A stretch of 64,000 nt of DNA from Gp1-AA133 sp964641665 (GTDB lineage Bacteria > Acidobacteriota > Terriglobia > Terriglobales > Acidobacteriaceae), in contig CAZXKO010000090.1 of assembly GCA_964641665.1 (NCBI GenBank), positions 1 through 64,000 on the forward strand. The letters run 5' to 3'. The position numbers and the translations under genes are program-made. Positions 33,023-42,179 of the stretch are shown piece by piece. Positions within the stretch are counted from its first letter, which is position 1, and each line of letters starts with the position of its first letter. The notes under the pieces were generated by a model. The model worked only from the letters and a program-made list of their open reading frames with translations. It made no database searches and had not been told where the DNA came from.

Positions 33023-34348
33023 GTGGCTGACCTGGTATCCCATCCCGATGAAGTGCAAGTGGTGTCCAAGCGCTTTGGCCAGGGAGCGACGAACCTCGAT
33101 CGCTACCTGGAACTGGACGGCTACAAGGCTGTGCAGAAAGCGCTGGCGATGCAGCCTGACGCCATCATCAACGAGGTGAAGAACGCTGGCCTCCGCGGCC
33201 GTGGCGGGGCGGGGTTCTCCACGGGAATGAAATGGTCGTTCGTGCCCAAGCAATCGGCCAAGCCGAAGTATGTCCTGTGCAACGGCGATGAAAGCGAGCC
33301 CGGCACCTGTAAAGACCGGCTGATCTTTGAGCACGACCCGCATTCCGTGATTGAGGGCGTAATGATCGCCGCGCTCGCCGTAGGCGCGCAGACGGGATAC
33401 ATCTACATCCGCGGCGAGTACCGCTACCTGTCGATCATCATGCAGAAAGCGATCAAGGACGCGTACGCCCGCGGATTCATCGGCAAGAACATCTTCGGCA
33501 GCGGTCGCGATCTCGACATCTTCTGGCACGGCGGCGCCGGCGCTTATGAGGTTGGCGAAGAATCGGCGCTGATGGAGTCACTCGAGGGAAAGCGCGGAAT
33601 TCCGCGGATTCGCCCTCCCTTTCCAGCAGTGGTTGGCTTGTGGGGCGGACCGACGGTCATTAATAATGCCGAAACCCTTGCCAGCGTGCCCCACATTGTT
33701 CTTGGGGGCGCGGAGTGGTACGCGAACCTGGGCACGCCGAAGAATGGCGGAACCCGGCTGTTCTGCCTCAGCGGCAACCTAGCAAAGCCCGGCGTTTACG
33801 AGCTCCCGATGGGCTACAACCTTAAGAAGATGATCTACGGCGTCGGGGGTGGCATTCCCAACGGCCGTGCCCTGAAGGCGGTCGTGCCCGGGGGATCGTC
33901 GACACCGGTTCTTCTACCCGAAGAGATCGATATCCCAATGGACTTTGACTCGGTGGGAAAGGCTGGGTCCATGCTGGGTTCTGGCGGCGTGGTGGTGCTC
34001 GACGATGCCACGTGCATCGTGAAGTTCGCGCTTCGCACCATCAAGTTCTACCAGCACGAGAGTTGCGGTTGGTGCATCCCGTGCCGCGAGGGCACCGACT
34101 GGCTGAAGAAAACGCTCACGCGCTTCCACGCGGGTGGCGGACTGAAGAAAGACATCGACAACATTCAGTACTTGTCCGAGAACATGCTGGGACGCACGTT
34201 CTGTCCGCTGGGCGACGCGGCCGCCATGCCGACGATTGCGTTCGTGAAGAAATTCCGCAAAGAATTTGAAGATCACCTGGAAGGCAAGCCGTGCCCGTTC
34301 GAAAAGGAAGGCGCGGTCGTCGAGCAGTTGCCGGTGATGGCGCATTGA
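33023..34348 (+). CDS. nuoF: NADH-quinone oxidoreductase subunit F
   Basis: NuoF (51 kDa type) binds NADH, FMN and a [4Fe-4S] cluster. The 441-residue product begins with GTG directly after the nuoE stop. It has the flavin/nucleotide motif LRGRGGAGFSTGMKW near residues 67-82, NGDESEPGTCKDR, and the cluster ligands in SCGWCIPC near 350 plus a later Cys in FCPLGDAA near 394. The order and length are normal. Confidence 0.96.
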   Translation: MADLVSHPDEVQVVSKRFGQGATNLDRYLELDGYKAVQKALAMQPDAIINEVKNAGLRGRGGAGFSTGMKWSFVPKQSAKPKYVLCNGDESEPGTCKDRLIFEHDPHSVIEGVMIAALAVGAQTGYIYIRGEYRYLSIIMQKAIKDAYARGFIGKNIFGSGRDLDIFWHGGAGAYEVGEESALMESLEGKRGIPRIRPPFPAVVGLWGGPTVINNAETLASVPHIVLGGAEWYANLGTPKNGGTRLFCLSGNLAKPGVYELPMGYNLKKMIYGVGGGIPNGRALKAVVPGGSSTPVLLPEEIDIPMDFDSVGKAGSMLGSGGVVVLDDATCIVKFALRTIKFYQHESCGWCIPCREGTDWLKKTLTRFHAGGGLKKDIDNIQYLSENMLGRTFCPLGDAAAMPTIAFVKKFRKEFEDHLEGKPCPFEKEGAVVEQLPVMAH

Positions 34349-34365
34349 TGCGCACCTGAGAATCC

Positions 34366-36729
34366 ATGGCAGACGTCACACTCACAGTCGACGGCAAGAA
34401 GATCACGGCCCCCGCGGGGACGCTGCTGATCGAAGCGTGCAAGAGCGCCGGCATCGAGGTGCCTTCGTTCTGCTACTACCCCAACCTGTCTTTGCAGGGC
34501 GCCTGCCGCATGTGCCTGGTGAAGATCGAAAAGATGCCGAAGCTGCAGACCGCGTGTACCACCGTGGTCGGTGAGGGCATGATCGTCACTAGCGACAACG
34601 ACGAAGTGCGCCAGGCCCGCAAATCGATGGTCGAGTTGCTGCTGGGCAACCATCCGCTGGATTGCCCGGTCTGCGACGCAGGTGGCGAGTGCGAACTGCA
34701 GGACATGACGTTTTCCTATGGCGCAGCCGAGTCCAAGTACATGGAGGCGAAGAACCACAAGGAGGAGCAGCAGTGGTCCCCGGTGGTGTTCTTCGACCGG
34801 CCGCGGTGCATCTTGTGTTACCGCTGCGTGCGCGTTTGCGGCGAGGGCATGGACGTGTGGGCACTGGGCGTGCAGAACCGCGGCGTCAGTTCGATCATCG
34901 CGCCCAACCAGGACGACCATCTCGAGTGCGAAGAGTGCGGCATGTGTATCGACATCTGCCCGGTCGGCGCACTCACCTCGGGGGCCTATCGTTACAAGAC
35001 CCGTCCCTGGGAGATGAAGCACGTCGGCACCATCTGCACGCACTGCGGCGATGGGTGCAAGACGACGTTGGGAGTTCGCCGATCGGATACCGGCATGCAG
35101 ATCGTGCGCGGCGACAACCGCGACAAGAGCGGCATCAACAACGACTTTCTCTGCGTGAAGGGAAGGTATGCTTTCGACTTCGCCGATCACGACGAGCGAT
35201 TGACGCAACCGATGATTCGCAAGAACGGCACGCTGACCCCCGCAACCTGGGAAGAAGCCTTCGTTTTGATCGGCAAGCGCTTCGCCGAGGTTCGTGACCA
35301 GGACGGCGGGGCTGCGATCGGTGTGGTCGGCTCGAACCACACCACGAACGAAGAAAATTATCTCCTGTCCAAATTCGCCCGCGTGGTGCTAGGGACGAAT
35401 AACGTCGACCATCACCGCACCGCCGACTTCCCGGCTTTCGCCGCCGCCCTGAGCGGAAAACCAGAAGCCACCGCCAGCATGCGCGAGGTCTACAACGCAC
35501 CCGCGGTCCTGGTCATCGGTAATAATCCCACCGACCAGCATCCTCTGCTCGCCTGGCAGATCCGCAACAACGTGCGCCTGCATCGCTCGCGGCTCTACCT
35601 GATTAACTCGCAGCCGATCAAGCTGGGAAGGCAGGCTGCGGGCTTCCATCAGATTCCCGTCGGGACTGAAGGCAAGGTCGCGAGTTTCCTAGCAGGCGAC
35701 GACGTGTCGGCCGATGCCATCGCCGGGGAGAAGACGAATCGCGAAGCATGGGTTGCTCTCCGCGAGAAGCTGCGCGGCGAGCAGAACCTCATCATTGTCT
35801 TTGGCTCCGAGGTTCGCGGGAACGACGTCACGGCTTTGGTAAAGTTCGGCTCATCGGTTCCGGGCGCGAAGTTCGTTTGCTTAGCCGACTACGCCAATTC
35901 GCGCGGGGCTGCGGACATGGGCCTCTATCCTGACCTACTGCCGGGCTACAACCTCGTCGCCGACACGGGGAAATTCCACCCGGAATGGGGCAGCATCCCG
36001 GCCACCCCGGGCCTGTCGCTTCCCGGGATGGTCGAAGCCGCCCAAGCCGGCAAGTTGAAAGCGCTTTACGTCGTTGGCTCCAATCCCGTCGGCCGTTTCT
36101 CAATCGATCCATTCCTATTCGCTAACTCGTTCGTGGTCGTTCAGGAGATGTTCCTCACCGAGACCGCGTTCATGGCGGACGTCGTGCTGCCCGCCGCCAA
36201 CGCTTACGAAAAGTCCGGCACGGTAACGAACACCTGCGGCGACGTGCAACTGGTGAAGAAGGCCGGCGAGGTCACCGGTAGCAAGAGCGACTTTGAAATG
36301 ATCGTGCGGATCGCCGACGCCATGGGATTCGATGTGCACAAACTCGTCCCCTTCGGGGCAGGAGAGCGAACCGACATGGGGCAGTCGCGCGGCGCGCAGT
36401 CGGGCGAAGCCGATCGACATGCTGTGTGGCTCGAAGCCCATGGGCTCGAACCAAAGATGAGCCCCTTTGAGCCGGCTGCAATTCTCGACGAGATTCAGCG
36501 GCTGGTACCGGGCTACGATGTTTCGCGCATCAACCTGCTGGCCGGAAACGACCAGCACACGACGCTCTCAGATTGCGGGCCGGGCGTGGTTGGAAAACCC
36601 GAACTGATTGTCCCGGCCAATGACGACCTGTTTAGTTCCGGCACGCTCGGTCGATACTCGAAGACGTTGAACGCCGTTCTGGAGAACCATCGCAAGCAAC
36701 CGGCTCCGTCAGAAGTCGCCGCCGATTGA
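34366..36729 (+). CDS. nuoG: NADH-quinone oxidoreductase subunit G
   Basis: NuoG (75 kDa type) is the largest Fe-S subunit. The 787-residue product carries an N-terminal [2Fe-2S] set (FCYYPNLSLQGACRMC and a later Cys), a His/Cys set in HPLDCPVCDAGGEC, and two [4Fe-4S] sets in RCILCYRCVRVC and CEECGMCIDIC. It also has CTHCGDGC near residue 224 and a downstream C in FLCVKG, the ligand pattern of the extra N7 cluster retained by only some bacteria. The remainder is a molybdopterin-oxidoreductase-like domain without its cofactor. Confidence 0.95.
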   Translation: MADVTLTVDGKKITAPAGTLLIEACKSAGIEVPSFCYYPNLSLQGACRMCLVKIEKMPKLQTACTTVVGEGMIVTSDNDEVRQARKSMVELLLGNHPLDCPVCDAGGECELQDMTFSYGAAESKYMEAKNHKEEQQWSPVVFFDRPRCILCYRCVRVCGEGMDVWALGVQNRGVSSIIAPNQDDHLECEECGMCIDICPVGALTSGAYRYKTRPWEMKHVGTICTHCGDGCKTTLGVRRSDTGMQIVRGDNRDKSGINNDFLCVKGRYAFDFADHDERLTQPMIRKNGTLTPATWEEAFVLIGKRFAEVRDQDGGAAIGVVGSNHTTNEENYLLSKFARVVLGTNNVDHHRTADFPAFAAALSGKPEATASMREVYNAPAVLVIGNNPTDQHPLLAWQIRNNVRLHRSRLYLINSQPIKLGRQAAGFHQIPVGTEGKVASFLAGDDVSADAIAGEKTNREAWVALREKLRGEQNLIIVFGSEVRGNDVTALVKFGSSVPGAKFVCLADYANSRGAADMGLYPDLLPGYNLVADTGKFHPEWGSIPATPGLSLPGMVEAAQAGKLKALYVVGSNPVGRFSIDPFLFANSFVVVQEMFLTETAFMADVVLPAANAYEKSGTVTNTCGDVQLVKKAGEVTGSKSDFEMIVRIADAMGFDVHKLVPFGAGERTDMGQSRGAQSGEADRHAVWLEAHGLEPKMSPFEPAAILDEIQRLVPGYDVSRINLLAGNDQHTTLSDCGPGVVGKPELIVPANDDLFSSGTLGRYSKTLNAVLENHRKQPAPSEVAAD

Positions 36730-36795
36730 GCTAGGGACAGCGCCTCGTTCCCTGTATCAGGTTTCGCAAGTTGTCGATTAAGCCAGGAAGCAAAA

Positions 36796-37869
36796 TTGCT
36801 GAGTCTCCCAGTTTTCCTCATTGCGTCGTTGATCAAGACCGTGCTGGTGCTGGTCATCCTGCTCACGGCCGTCGCGTATACGGTCTGGCTGGAACGCAAG
36901 GTTGTCGGCCACATGCAGAACCGCTGGGGTCCGACCCGCGTGGGTCCGTTCGGATTGCTGCAACCGCTGGCCGACGGCGCGAAGTTCCTGCTGAAAGAGG
37001 ACCTGACGCCACCGCACGTCTACAAACCGCTGTTCATCGCGGCGCCGATGATTGCGGTGGTCTGCGCCCTGACTTCGATCGCCGTGGTTCCGTTCGGCAC
37101 CTCGCTTCCGATTTTCGGGTACAACATTCCCATGCAGATCACCGACGTGAATACTGGCCTGCTGGTGGTTCTCGGGATAACGTCGGTCGGCGTGTACGGC
37201 GTGGCGCTGGCCGGTTGGTCGTCGAACAGCAAGTATTCTCTGCTCGGCGGGCTGCGGGCCAGTGCGCAGATGGTCAGTTACGAAATCTGTCTCGGCCTGT
37301 CGCTGGTGGGTGTTCTGATTGTGTCGGGAAGCTTCAGCTTGAGTGAAATCGTCAAGGCGCAGGGCGGGCACTTCTGGGGCTTTCTGCCGAAGTGGAACAT
37401 CCTTTACGGCGGCCAGTTCATCGCATTTTTCATTTACCTGATGGCAGCTTACGCCGAAACCAATCGCATCCCGTTTGACTTACCGGAGGCGGAGACGGAA
37501 CTCGTCGCCGGCTACCACACCGAATACAGCGCGATGAAATTCGCCATGTTTTTCATGGCGGAATACGCCAACATGATTACCGTGGCCTGCCTGGCCACGT
37601 TGCTCTTCCTCGGTGGCTGGCAGAGCCCGTTCGGCGAGCAGCACTGGTTGCAGACACACGGAGCACCTGCGCTGCTGCTGATCGTTCTCCCAACGTTCTG
37701 GTTCGTCGCCAAGGTGTTTGTCTTCCTCTTCATTTACATCTGGGTGCGGGGCACGCTGCCCCGCTTCCGCTATGACCAACTGATGGCCTTCGGATGGAAA
37801 TTTCTCCTCCCCCTGGCTATCGCCAACCTGGTGGTGACCGCGCTGATCGTGGCTTACTTTGCGAAATAG
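36796..37869 (+). CDS. nuoH: NADH-quinone oxidoreductase subunit H
   Basis: NuoH links the quinone chamber to the proton pumps. The 357-residue product has about eight membrane helices, the HMQNRWGPTRVGPFGLLQPLADG block near residue 40 and the ETNRIPFDLPEAETELVAGYHTEYS loop near 220 with its acidic residues. A TTG start at 36796 fits the family length. It follows nuoG by 66 bases. nuoI, normally next, is absent. Confidence 0.95.
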   Translation: MLSLPVFLIASLIKTVLVLVILLTAVAYTVWLERKVVGHMQNRWGPTRVGPFGLLQPLADGAKFLLKEDLTPPHVYKPLFIAAPMIAVVCALTSIAVVPFGTSLPIFGYNIPMQITDVNTGLLVVLGITSVGVYGVALAGWSSNSKYSLLGGLRASAQMVSYEICLGLSLVGVLIVSGSFSLSEIVKAQGGHFWGFLPKWNILYGGQFIAFFIYLMAAYAETNRIPFDLPEAETELVAGYHTEYSAMKFAMFFMAEYANMITVACLATLLFLGGWQSPFGEQHWLQTHGAPALLLIVLPTFWFVAKVFVFLFIYIWVRGTLPRFRYDQLMAFGWKFLLPLAIANLVVTALIVAYFAK

Positions 37870-37898
37870 CGCGGCTGGGCCGCGCGACGAGACTGAGA

Positions 37899-38423
37899 AT
37901 GCTGCATCTGGTGCTTTTCCTGGTTTTCGGAGCGATCTGCGTCGCAGGAGCGATCAACCTGCTCGCGCAGACGCATCCCATCAGCAGTGCGCTTTCGCTG
38001 GTGGTGGTGATGGCGTCGCTTGCGGTGGAATATCTGCTGCTGGGCGCGGAGTTCGTTGCCGTAGTGCAGGTGATCGTCTACGCCGGGGCGGTCATGGTGC
38101 TCTTTGTCTTCGTCATCATGCTACTGAACGCCGGTGAAGAGGAGCGCACCAAAGGCAGCCATGTTGCGACGATTCTGGGCGTACCCGGAGTGCTGGCAGG
38201 TGGTTTGCTCGTGGCCTGGGCATTGCTCAAGCGTTCCGAGACCGGCTCAGTGGCGCTCGGTTCCCTGCCCGGCTATCCCAAGGTCATCGGCAATCTTCTC
38301 TTTCACGATTTCCTTTTGCCTTTCGAATTGACTTCTATTCTCGTCCTTATTGCGATCATGGGCGCGGTTGTGCTGGCCAGCCGGCCGGAAGCGCAAAATC
38401 CGCCTCCGGGGAAGGAGAACTGA
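37899..38423 (+). CDS. nuoJ: NADH-quinone oxidoreductase subunit J
   Basis: NuoJ is a five-helix membrane subunit. The 174-residue product begins MLHLVLFLVFGAICV and contains the VVQVIVYAGAVMVLFVFVIMLL helix (about residues 50-72), including the pi-bulge region. ATG 37899 is selected over the frame opening at 37794, which overlaps nuoH. Its stop overlaps the ATG of nuoK. Confidence 0.94.
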   Translation: MLHLVLFLVFGAICVAGAINLLAQTHPISSALSLVVVMASLAVEYLLLGAEFVAVVQVIVYAGAVMVLFVFVIMLLNAGEEERTKGSHVATILGVPGVLAGGLLVAWALLKRSETGSVALGSLPGYPKVIGNLLFHDFLLPFELTSILVLIAIMGAVVLASRPEAQNPPPGKEN

Positions 38424-38725
38424 TGGTACCGGTCTCCTATTACCTGATCCTGAGCGGGATCCTGTTCGCGTGCGGCGTCATCGGCTTCCTGATCAAGCGC
38501 AACATCATCACCATCTTCATGTCGATCGAACTCATGCTCAACGGCGTGAACCTCGCGTTCGTCGCCTTCGCCGCTCAGTGGCAGCACTTGAGTGGACAGG
38601 TGTTCGTCTTTTTCGTGATGGTCGTCGCCGCGGCGGAAGCGGCGGTTGGACTGGCCATCATCATCGCCGTCTATCGCACGCGTGAGACCCTGAACGTCGA
38701 CCAAGTGAACCTGCTGAAACTATGA
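38423..38725 (+). CDS. nuoK: NADH-quinone oxidoreductase subunit K
   Basis: NuoK is a three-helix antiporter-like subunit. The 100-residue product has both conserved membrane acids: Glu in the FMSIELMLNGVNLAFV block and Glu in the VVAAAEAAVGLAI block. It overlaps nuoJ by one base and nuoL by four. Confidence 0.95.
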   Translation: MVPVSYYLILSGILFACGVIGFLIKRNIITIFMSIELMLNGVNLAFVAFAAQWQHLSGQVFVFFVMVVAAAEAAVGLAIIIAVYRTRETLNVDQVNLLKL

Positions 38726-40668
38726 CGCCTTCCCTCCATCTCTGGCTGATCCCAGTTCTGCCGCTGGTCGGCGCCGCCATCAACGGGTTTTTTGGGCGGC
38801 GGCTCACGCGGCAGGCCGTGGGCGCGGTCGCGCTGACGTTCTGCGGCGGCGCGTTCGCGATGGCTCTTTACGTGTCGGCGCGATTCTCTTCGCTTGGGCT
38901 ACCGCACACCGAGTTCCTGGCGCATTGGATTCGCTCCGGCGACTTCCTCGTGAATTTTGAGTTCTATCTCGACCAGCTCACTTTGGTGATGCTGCTGGTG
39001 GTGACCGGCGTCGGCTTCCTCATCCACATTTACGCGGTGGGCTACATGTGGGAAGAGGGCGGCTTCTACCGCTTCTTCAGCTATCTGAACCTGTTCATGT
39101 TCTTCATGCTCACGCTGGTGCTGGCGGGCAACTACCTGCAGATGTTCATCGGGTGGGAAGGCGTGGGCCTGGCGTCGTACCTGCTGATCGGATTCTGGTT
39201 CACGAAGGACTCGGCGGCCTCCGCGGGCAAGAAAGCGTTCATCGTCAACCGCATTGGTGACTTCGGATTTCTGATCGCGCTGTTCCTGATGATCAAGCAT
39301 TTTGGGTCGCTCGATTTCGGCCAGGTGTTCGCGGCCGCCTCCCATCTACCGGTCGAGACGGTCGGCTTTGGCCTGCTCACCTCGATCGGACTTTTGTTAA
39401 TGGTGGGTGCGGCGGGCAAGTCGGCCCAGCTTCCGCTCTACGTCTGGCTGCCCGACGCGATGGAAGGCCCGACTCCGGTCTCCGCCCTGATCCACGCGGC
39501 GACCATGGTCACGGCCGGGGTGTACATGGTGGCGCGCTCACACGTGATCTTCGATCATGCACCCAATGCGCTGACAGTAGTGGCCATCGTAGGAACGCTG
39601 ACCGCCTTGTTCGCGGCCACGATCGGTGTCGCGCAGACCGACATCAAGAAGGTTCTTGCGTACTCCACCGTTTCGCAGCTCGGCTACATGTTCATGGCTT
39701 GCGGCGTGGCGGCCTATTCCGCCGGAATCTTCCACCTGATGACTCACGCTTTTTTCAAAGGGCTGCTCTTCCTCGCAGCCGGATCGGTGATTCACTCCGT
39801 GGGCGGCGAGCAGGACATGAGGAAGATGGGCGGACTGCACCAGTTCATCCCGGTTACGTACATCACGATGTTCATCGCGACCCTGGCCATCGCCGGTATT
39901 CCGCCTTTCGCGGGATTCTTCAGCAAAGATGAGATTCTGTATCGCGCGTTCCTGGCGAACCCAGCGTACTGGGTGATTGGATTGTTTACCGCGTTCCTTA
40001 CATCGTTCTACATGTTCCGCCTGCTGTTCATGACGTTCTACGGCGACTACCGAGGCAGCTCAGCGAGCGGGCAGGGACATGACGACGTCCACTCCAGCCA
40101 CGGACCCGGTAGTCCGCACGAAAGTCCGACTATCATGCTCGTGCCACTCATGATCCTCGCACTCCTTTCTTTTGTCGGAGGCTGGATCGGAATTGGCGGC
40201 CGCTTTGAACGGTTCCTGGCACCTGTGTTCAGCTCCGGGGAATTGGCGGGCGCCACCGAAGCAGGCGGGCGCGGGTTGGAGTGGTCGCTGATGGGAGCTT
40301 CTGTCGGAGCCGCGGTGCTGGGCTGGTACCTCGCACGTCTGCTGTACCAGCAGAAGCCGCAGCTTCCGCAGAAGATTGCCGACGCGCTCGGCGGATTCTA
40401 TGAAACCGTGGTTCACAAGTACTACGTCGACGAACTCTATGCGACTCTGTTCGTGAAGCCCCTGGTGGAAGGGTCGACGAATATCCTGTGGCACGGTGTG
40501 GATCAGGGAGTGATTGATGCCGCGGTTAACGACACCGCCGACGGCGCAAAACACGCCTCCGATGCTGCCCGGCATATGCAGTCAGGCAACTTGCGCTCCT
40601 ACGCGGGCTGGGTCGCCGCTGGAGGGGCGCTGGTGATCGCTTACATGATTTGGATGGGAGTGCGATGA
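38722..40668 (+). CDS. nuoL: NADH-quinone oxidoreductase subunit L
   Basis: NuoL is the distal proton-pumping subunit. The 648-residue product has about 16 helices, the FIGWEGVGLASYLLIGFW motif with its key Glu (near residue 144), the VWLPDAMEGPTPVSALIHAATMVTAG block with Lys/His in the half-channel, and a C-terminal lateral-helix region. It overlaps nuoK and nuoM by four bases each. Confidence 0.96.
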   Translation: MTPSLHLWLIPVLPLVGAAINGFFGRRLTRQAVGAVALTFCGGAFAMALYVSARFSSLGLPHTEFLAHWIRSGDFLVNFEFYLDQLTLVMLLVVTGVGFLIHIYAVGYMWEEGGFYRFFSYLNLFMFFMLTLVLAGNYLQMFIGWEGVGLASYLLIGFWFTKDSAASAGKKAFIVNRIGDFGFLIALFLMIKHFGSLDFGQVFAAASHLPVETVGFGLLTSIGLLLMVGAAGKSAQLPLYVWLPDAMEGPTPVSALIHAATMVTAGVYMVARSHVIFDHAPNALTVVAIVGTLTALFAATIGVAQTDIKKVLAYSTVSQLGYMFMACGVAAYSAGIFHLMTHAFFKGLLFLAAGSVIHSVGGEQDMRKMGGLHQFIPVTYITMFIATLAIAGIPPFAGFFSKDEILYRAFLANPAYWVIGLFTAFLTSFYMFRLLFMTFYGDYRGSSASGQGHDDVHSSHGPGSPHESPTIMLVPLMILALLSFVGGWIGIGGRFERFLAPVFSSGELAGATEAGGRGLEWSLMGASVGAAVLGWYLARLLYQQKPQLPQKIADALGGFYETVVHKYYVDELYATLFVKPLVEGSTNILWHGVDQGVIDAAVNDTADGAKHASDAARHMQSGNLRSYAGWVAAGGALVIAYMIWMGVR

Positions 40669-42179
40669 GCGGCGGTCTCGATAACCTGATCCTCACACTG
40701 GTGACGTTCATCCCGGCCGCAGGTGGAGTGTTGCTGTTGCTTTTTCCGCGCCGTGACCGCGACATCCGCATCTTCGCGCTCATCATCTCCTTGCTCACAT
40801 TCGGCCTGTCCCTGCATCTGATTGCGCGTGTTCACCGCATGTCGCCGGGGTTCCAGTATGAAATCGACCGGCTCTGGATTTCCAGTCCCAACATTCACTA
40901 TCACATGGGCGTGGACGGGATCTCACTGTGGCTGGTGTTGCTGACCACGTTTCTCACGCCTCTGTGCGTGCTCATTTCGTGGAAGTCAATCCAGGAGCGG
41001 GTCAAGGAATTCTTCATCCTGCTGCTGATCCTGGAAACCGCCTTGATCGGGGTTTTCACTTCGCTCGATCTGTTCCTGTTCTACTTCTTCTGGGAATCGA
41101 CGCTGATCCCGATGGCCCTGTTGATCGGTATCTACGGCCACGGGCGCAAGGTGTACGCCGCGGTGAAGTTCTTTCTGTACACGATGGTTGCGTCGGTGTT
41201 CATGCTGGCGGCCATGTTGTGGCTTTACGCGCACGTACAGAGCTTTGATTTCGTGACCATCCAGAACGCCATCCGGTCAGGACAAGTGCCAGGATTTGCT
41301 GCGGCAGCGCCGTGGCTCTTTCTCGGGTTCTTTATCGCTTTCGCAGTCAAGGTCCCGCTCTTCCCATTCCACACCTGGCTGCCGGACGCGCACGTGGAAG
41401 CTCCGACAGCCGGGTCGGTTCTGCTGGCGGGTGTCCTTTTGAAGATGGGTACATACGGGCTGCTGCGCTTCAACCTGGGGCTGTTTCCAGAGCAGTCGCG
41501 GCACAACGCCCCGTGGATTGCGGTGCTGGCGCTGATCGGCATCGTCTATGGCGCGCTTGTGGCGATGGTCCAACCGAACATGAAGAAGCTGATCGCGTAC
41601 TCGTCGGTCAGCCACCTGGGATTCGTCGTACTGGGAATTTTCAGCTTTACCCCGGCAGGTCTGAACGGCGCGATGTTCGTGATGCTGGCCCACGGCGTTT
41701 CCACCGGAGCGTTATTCATGCTGGCCGGCATCCTCTACGAGCGTAAACACACCTACGAGATCTCCGACATGGGCGGACTCGCGACTCCCATGCCGAAGTA
41801 CGCCACGTTCTTTTCGTTTATCGTGCTCGCGTCAGTCGGACTGCCGCTGCTGAACGGCTTCGTCGGCGAATTCCTGGTGCTGAGCGGCGCGTTTCAGGCT
41901 AACCCCTGGTACGGAATCATCGGCGCCACTGGAGTGATCTGGAGCGCTTGCTATCTGCTCTGGATGTACCAGCGCGTTTTCTTCGGGAAAGTCACGCACC
42001 CCGAGAACAGTACTCTTCCCGATCTCTCCGCCCGCGAGCAACTGGCCCTGTGGCCGACGGCGATCGCCGCGCTGGTCATGGGTGTCGCACCTCTGCTGTG
42101 GCTCAACGTCATCGATCCGGCGGTTCACTCGACCCTCGCAGCCTTCGTGCAGTCGGCCAGTAAGGTCGTGGGCCAGTGA
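40665..42179 (+). CDS. nuoM: NADH-quinone oxidoreductase subunit M
   Basis: NuoM is the second large antiporter-like subunit. The 504-residue product has about 14 helices, the DLFLFYFFWESTLIPM motif with the conserved Glu near residue 144, and FPFHTWLPDAHVEAPTAGSVLLAGVLLKMGTYG. The ATG at 40665 overlaps the nuoL stop; an ATG at 40650 is in frame inside nuoL. Confidence 0.96.
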   Translation: MSGGLDNLILTLVTFIPAAGGVLLLLFPRRDRDIRIFALIISLLTFGLSLHLIARVHRMSPGFQYEIDRLWISSPNIHYHMGVDGISLWLVLLTTFLTPLCVLISWKSIQERVKEFFILLLILETALIGVFTSLDLFLFYFFWESTLIPMALLIGIYGHGRKVYAAVKFFLYTMVASVFMLAAMLWLYAHVQSFDFVTIQNAIRSGQVPGFAAAAPWLFLGFFIAFAVKVPLFPFHTWLPDAHVEAPTAGSVLLAGVLLKMGTYGLLRFNLGLFPEQSRHNAPWIAVLALIGIVYGALVAMVQPNMKKLIAYSSVSHLGFVVLGIFSFTPAGLNGAMFVMLAHGVSTGALFMLAGILYERKHTYEISDMGGLATPMPKYATFFSFIVLASVGLPLLNGFVGEFLVLSGAFQANPWYGIIGATGVIWSACYLLWMYQRVFFGKVTHPENSTLPDLSAREQLALWPTAIAALVMGVAPLLWLNVIDPAVHSTLAAFVQSASKVVGQ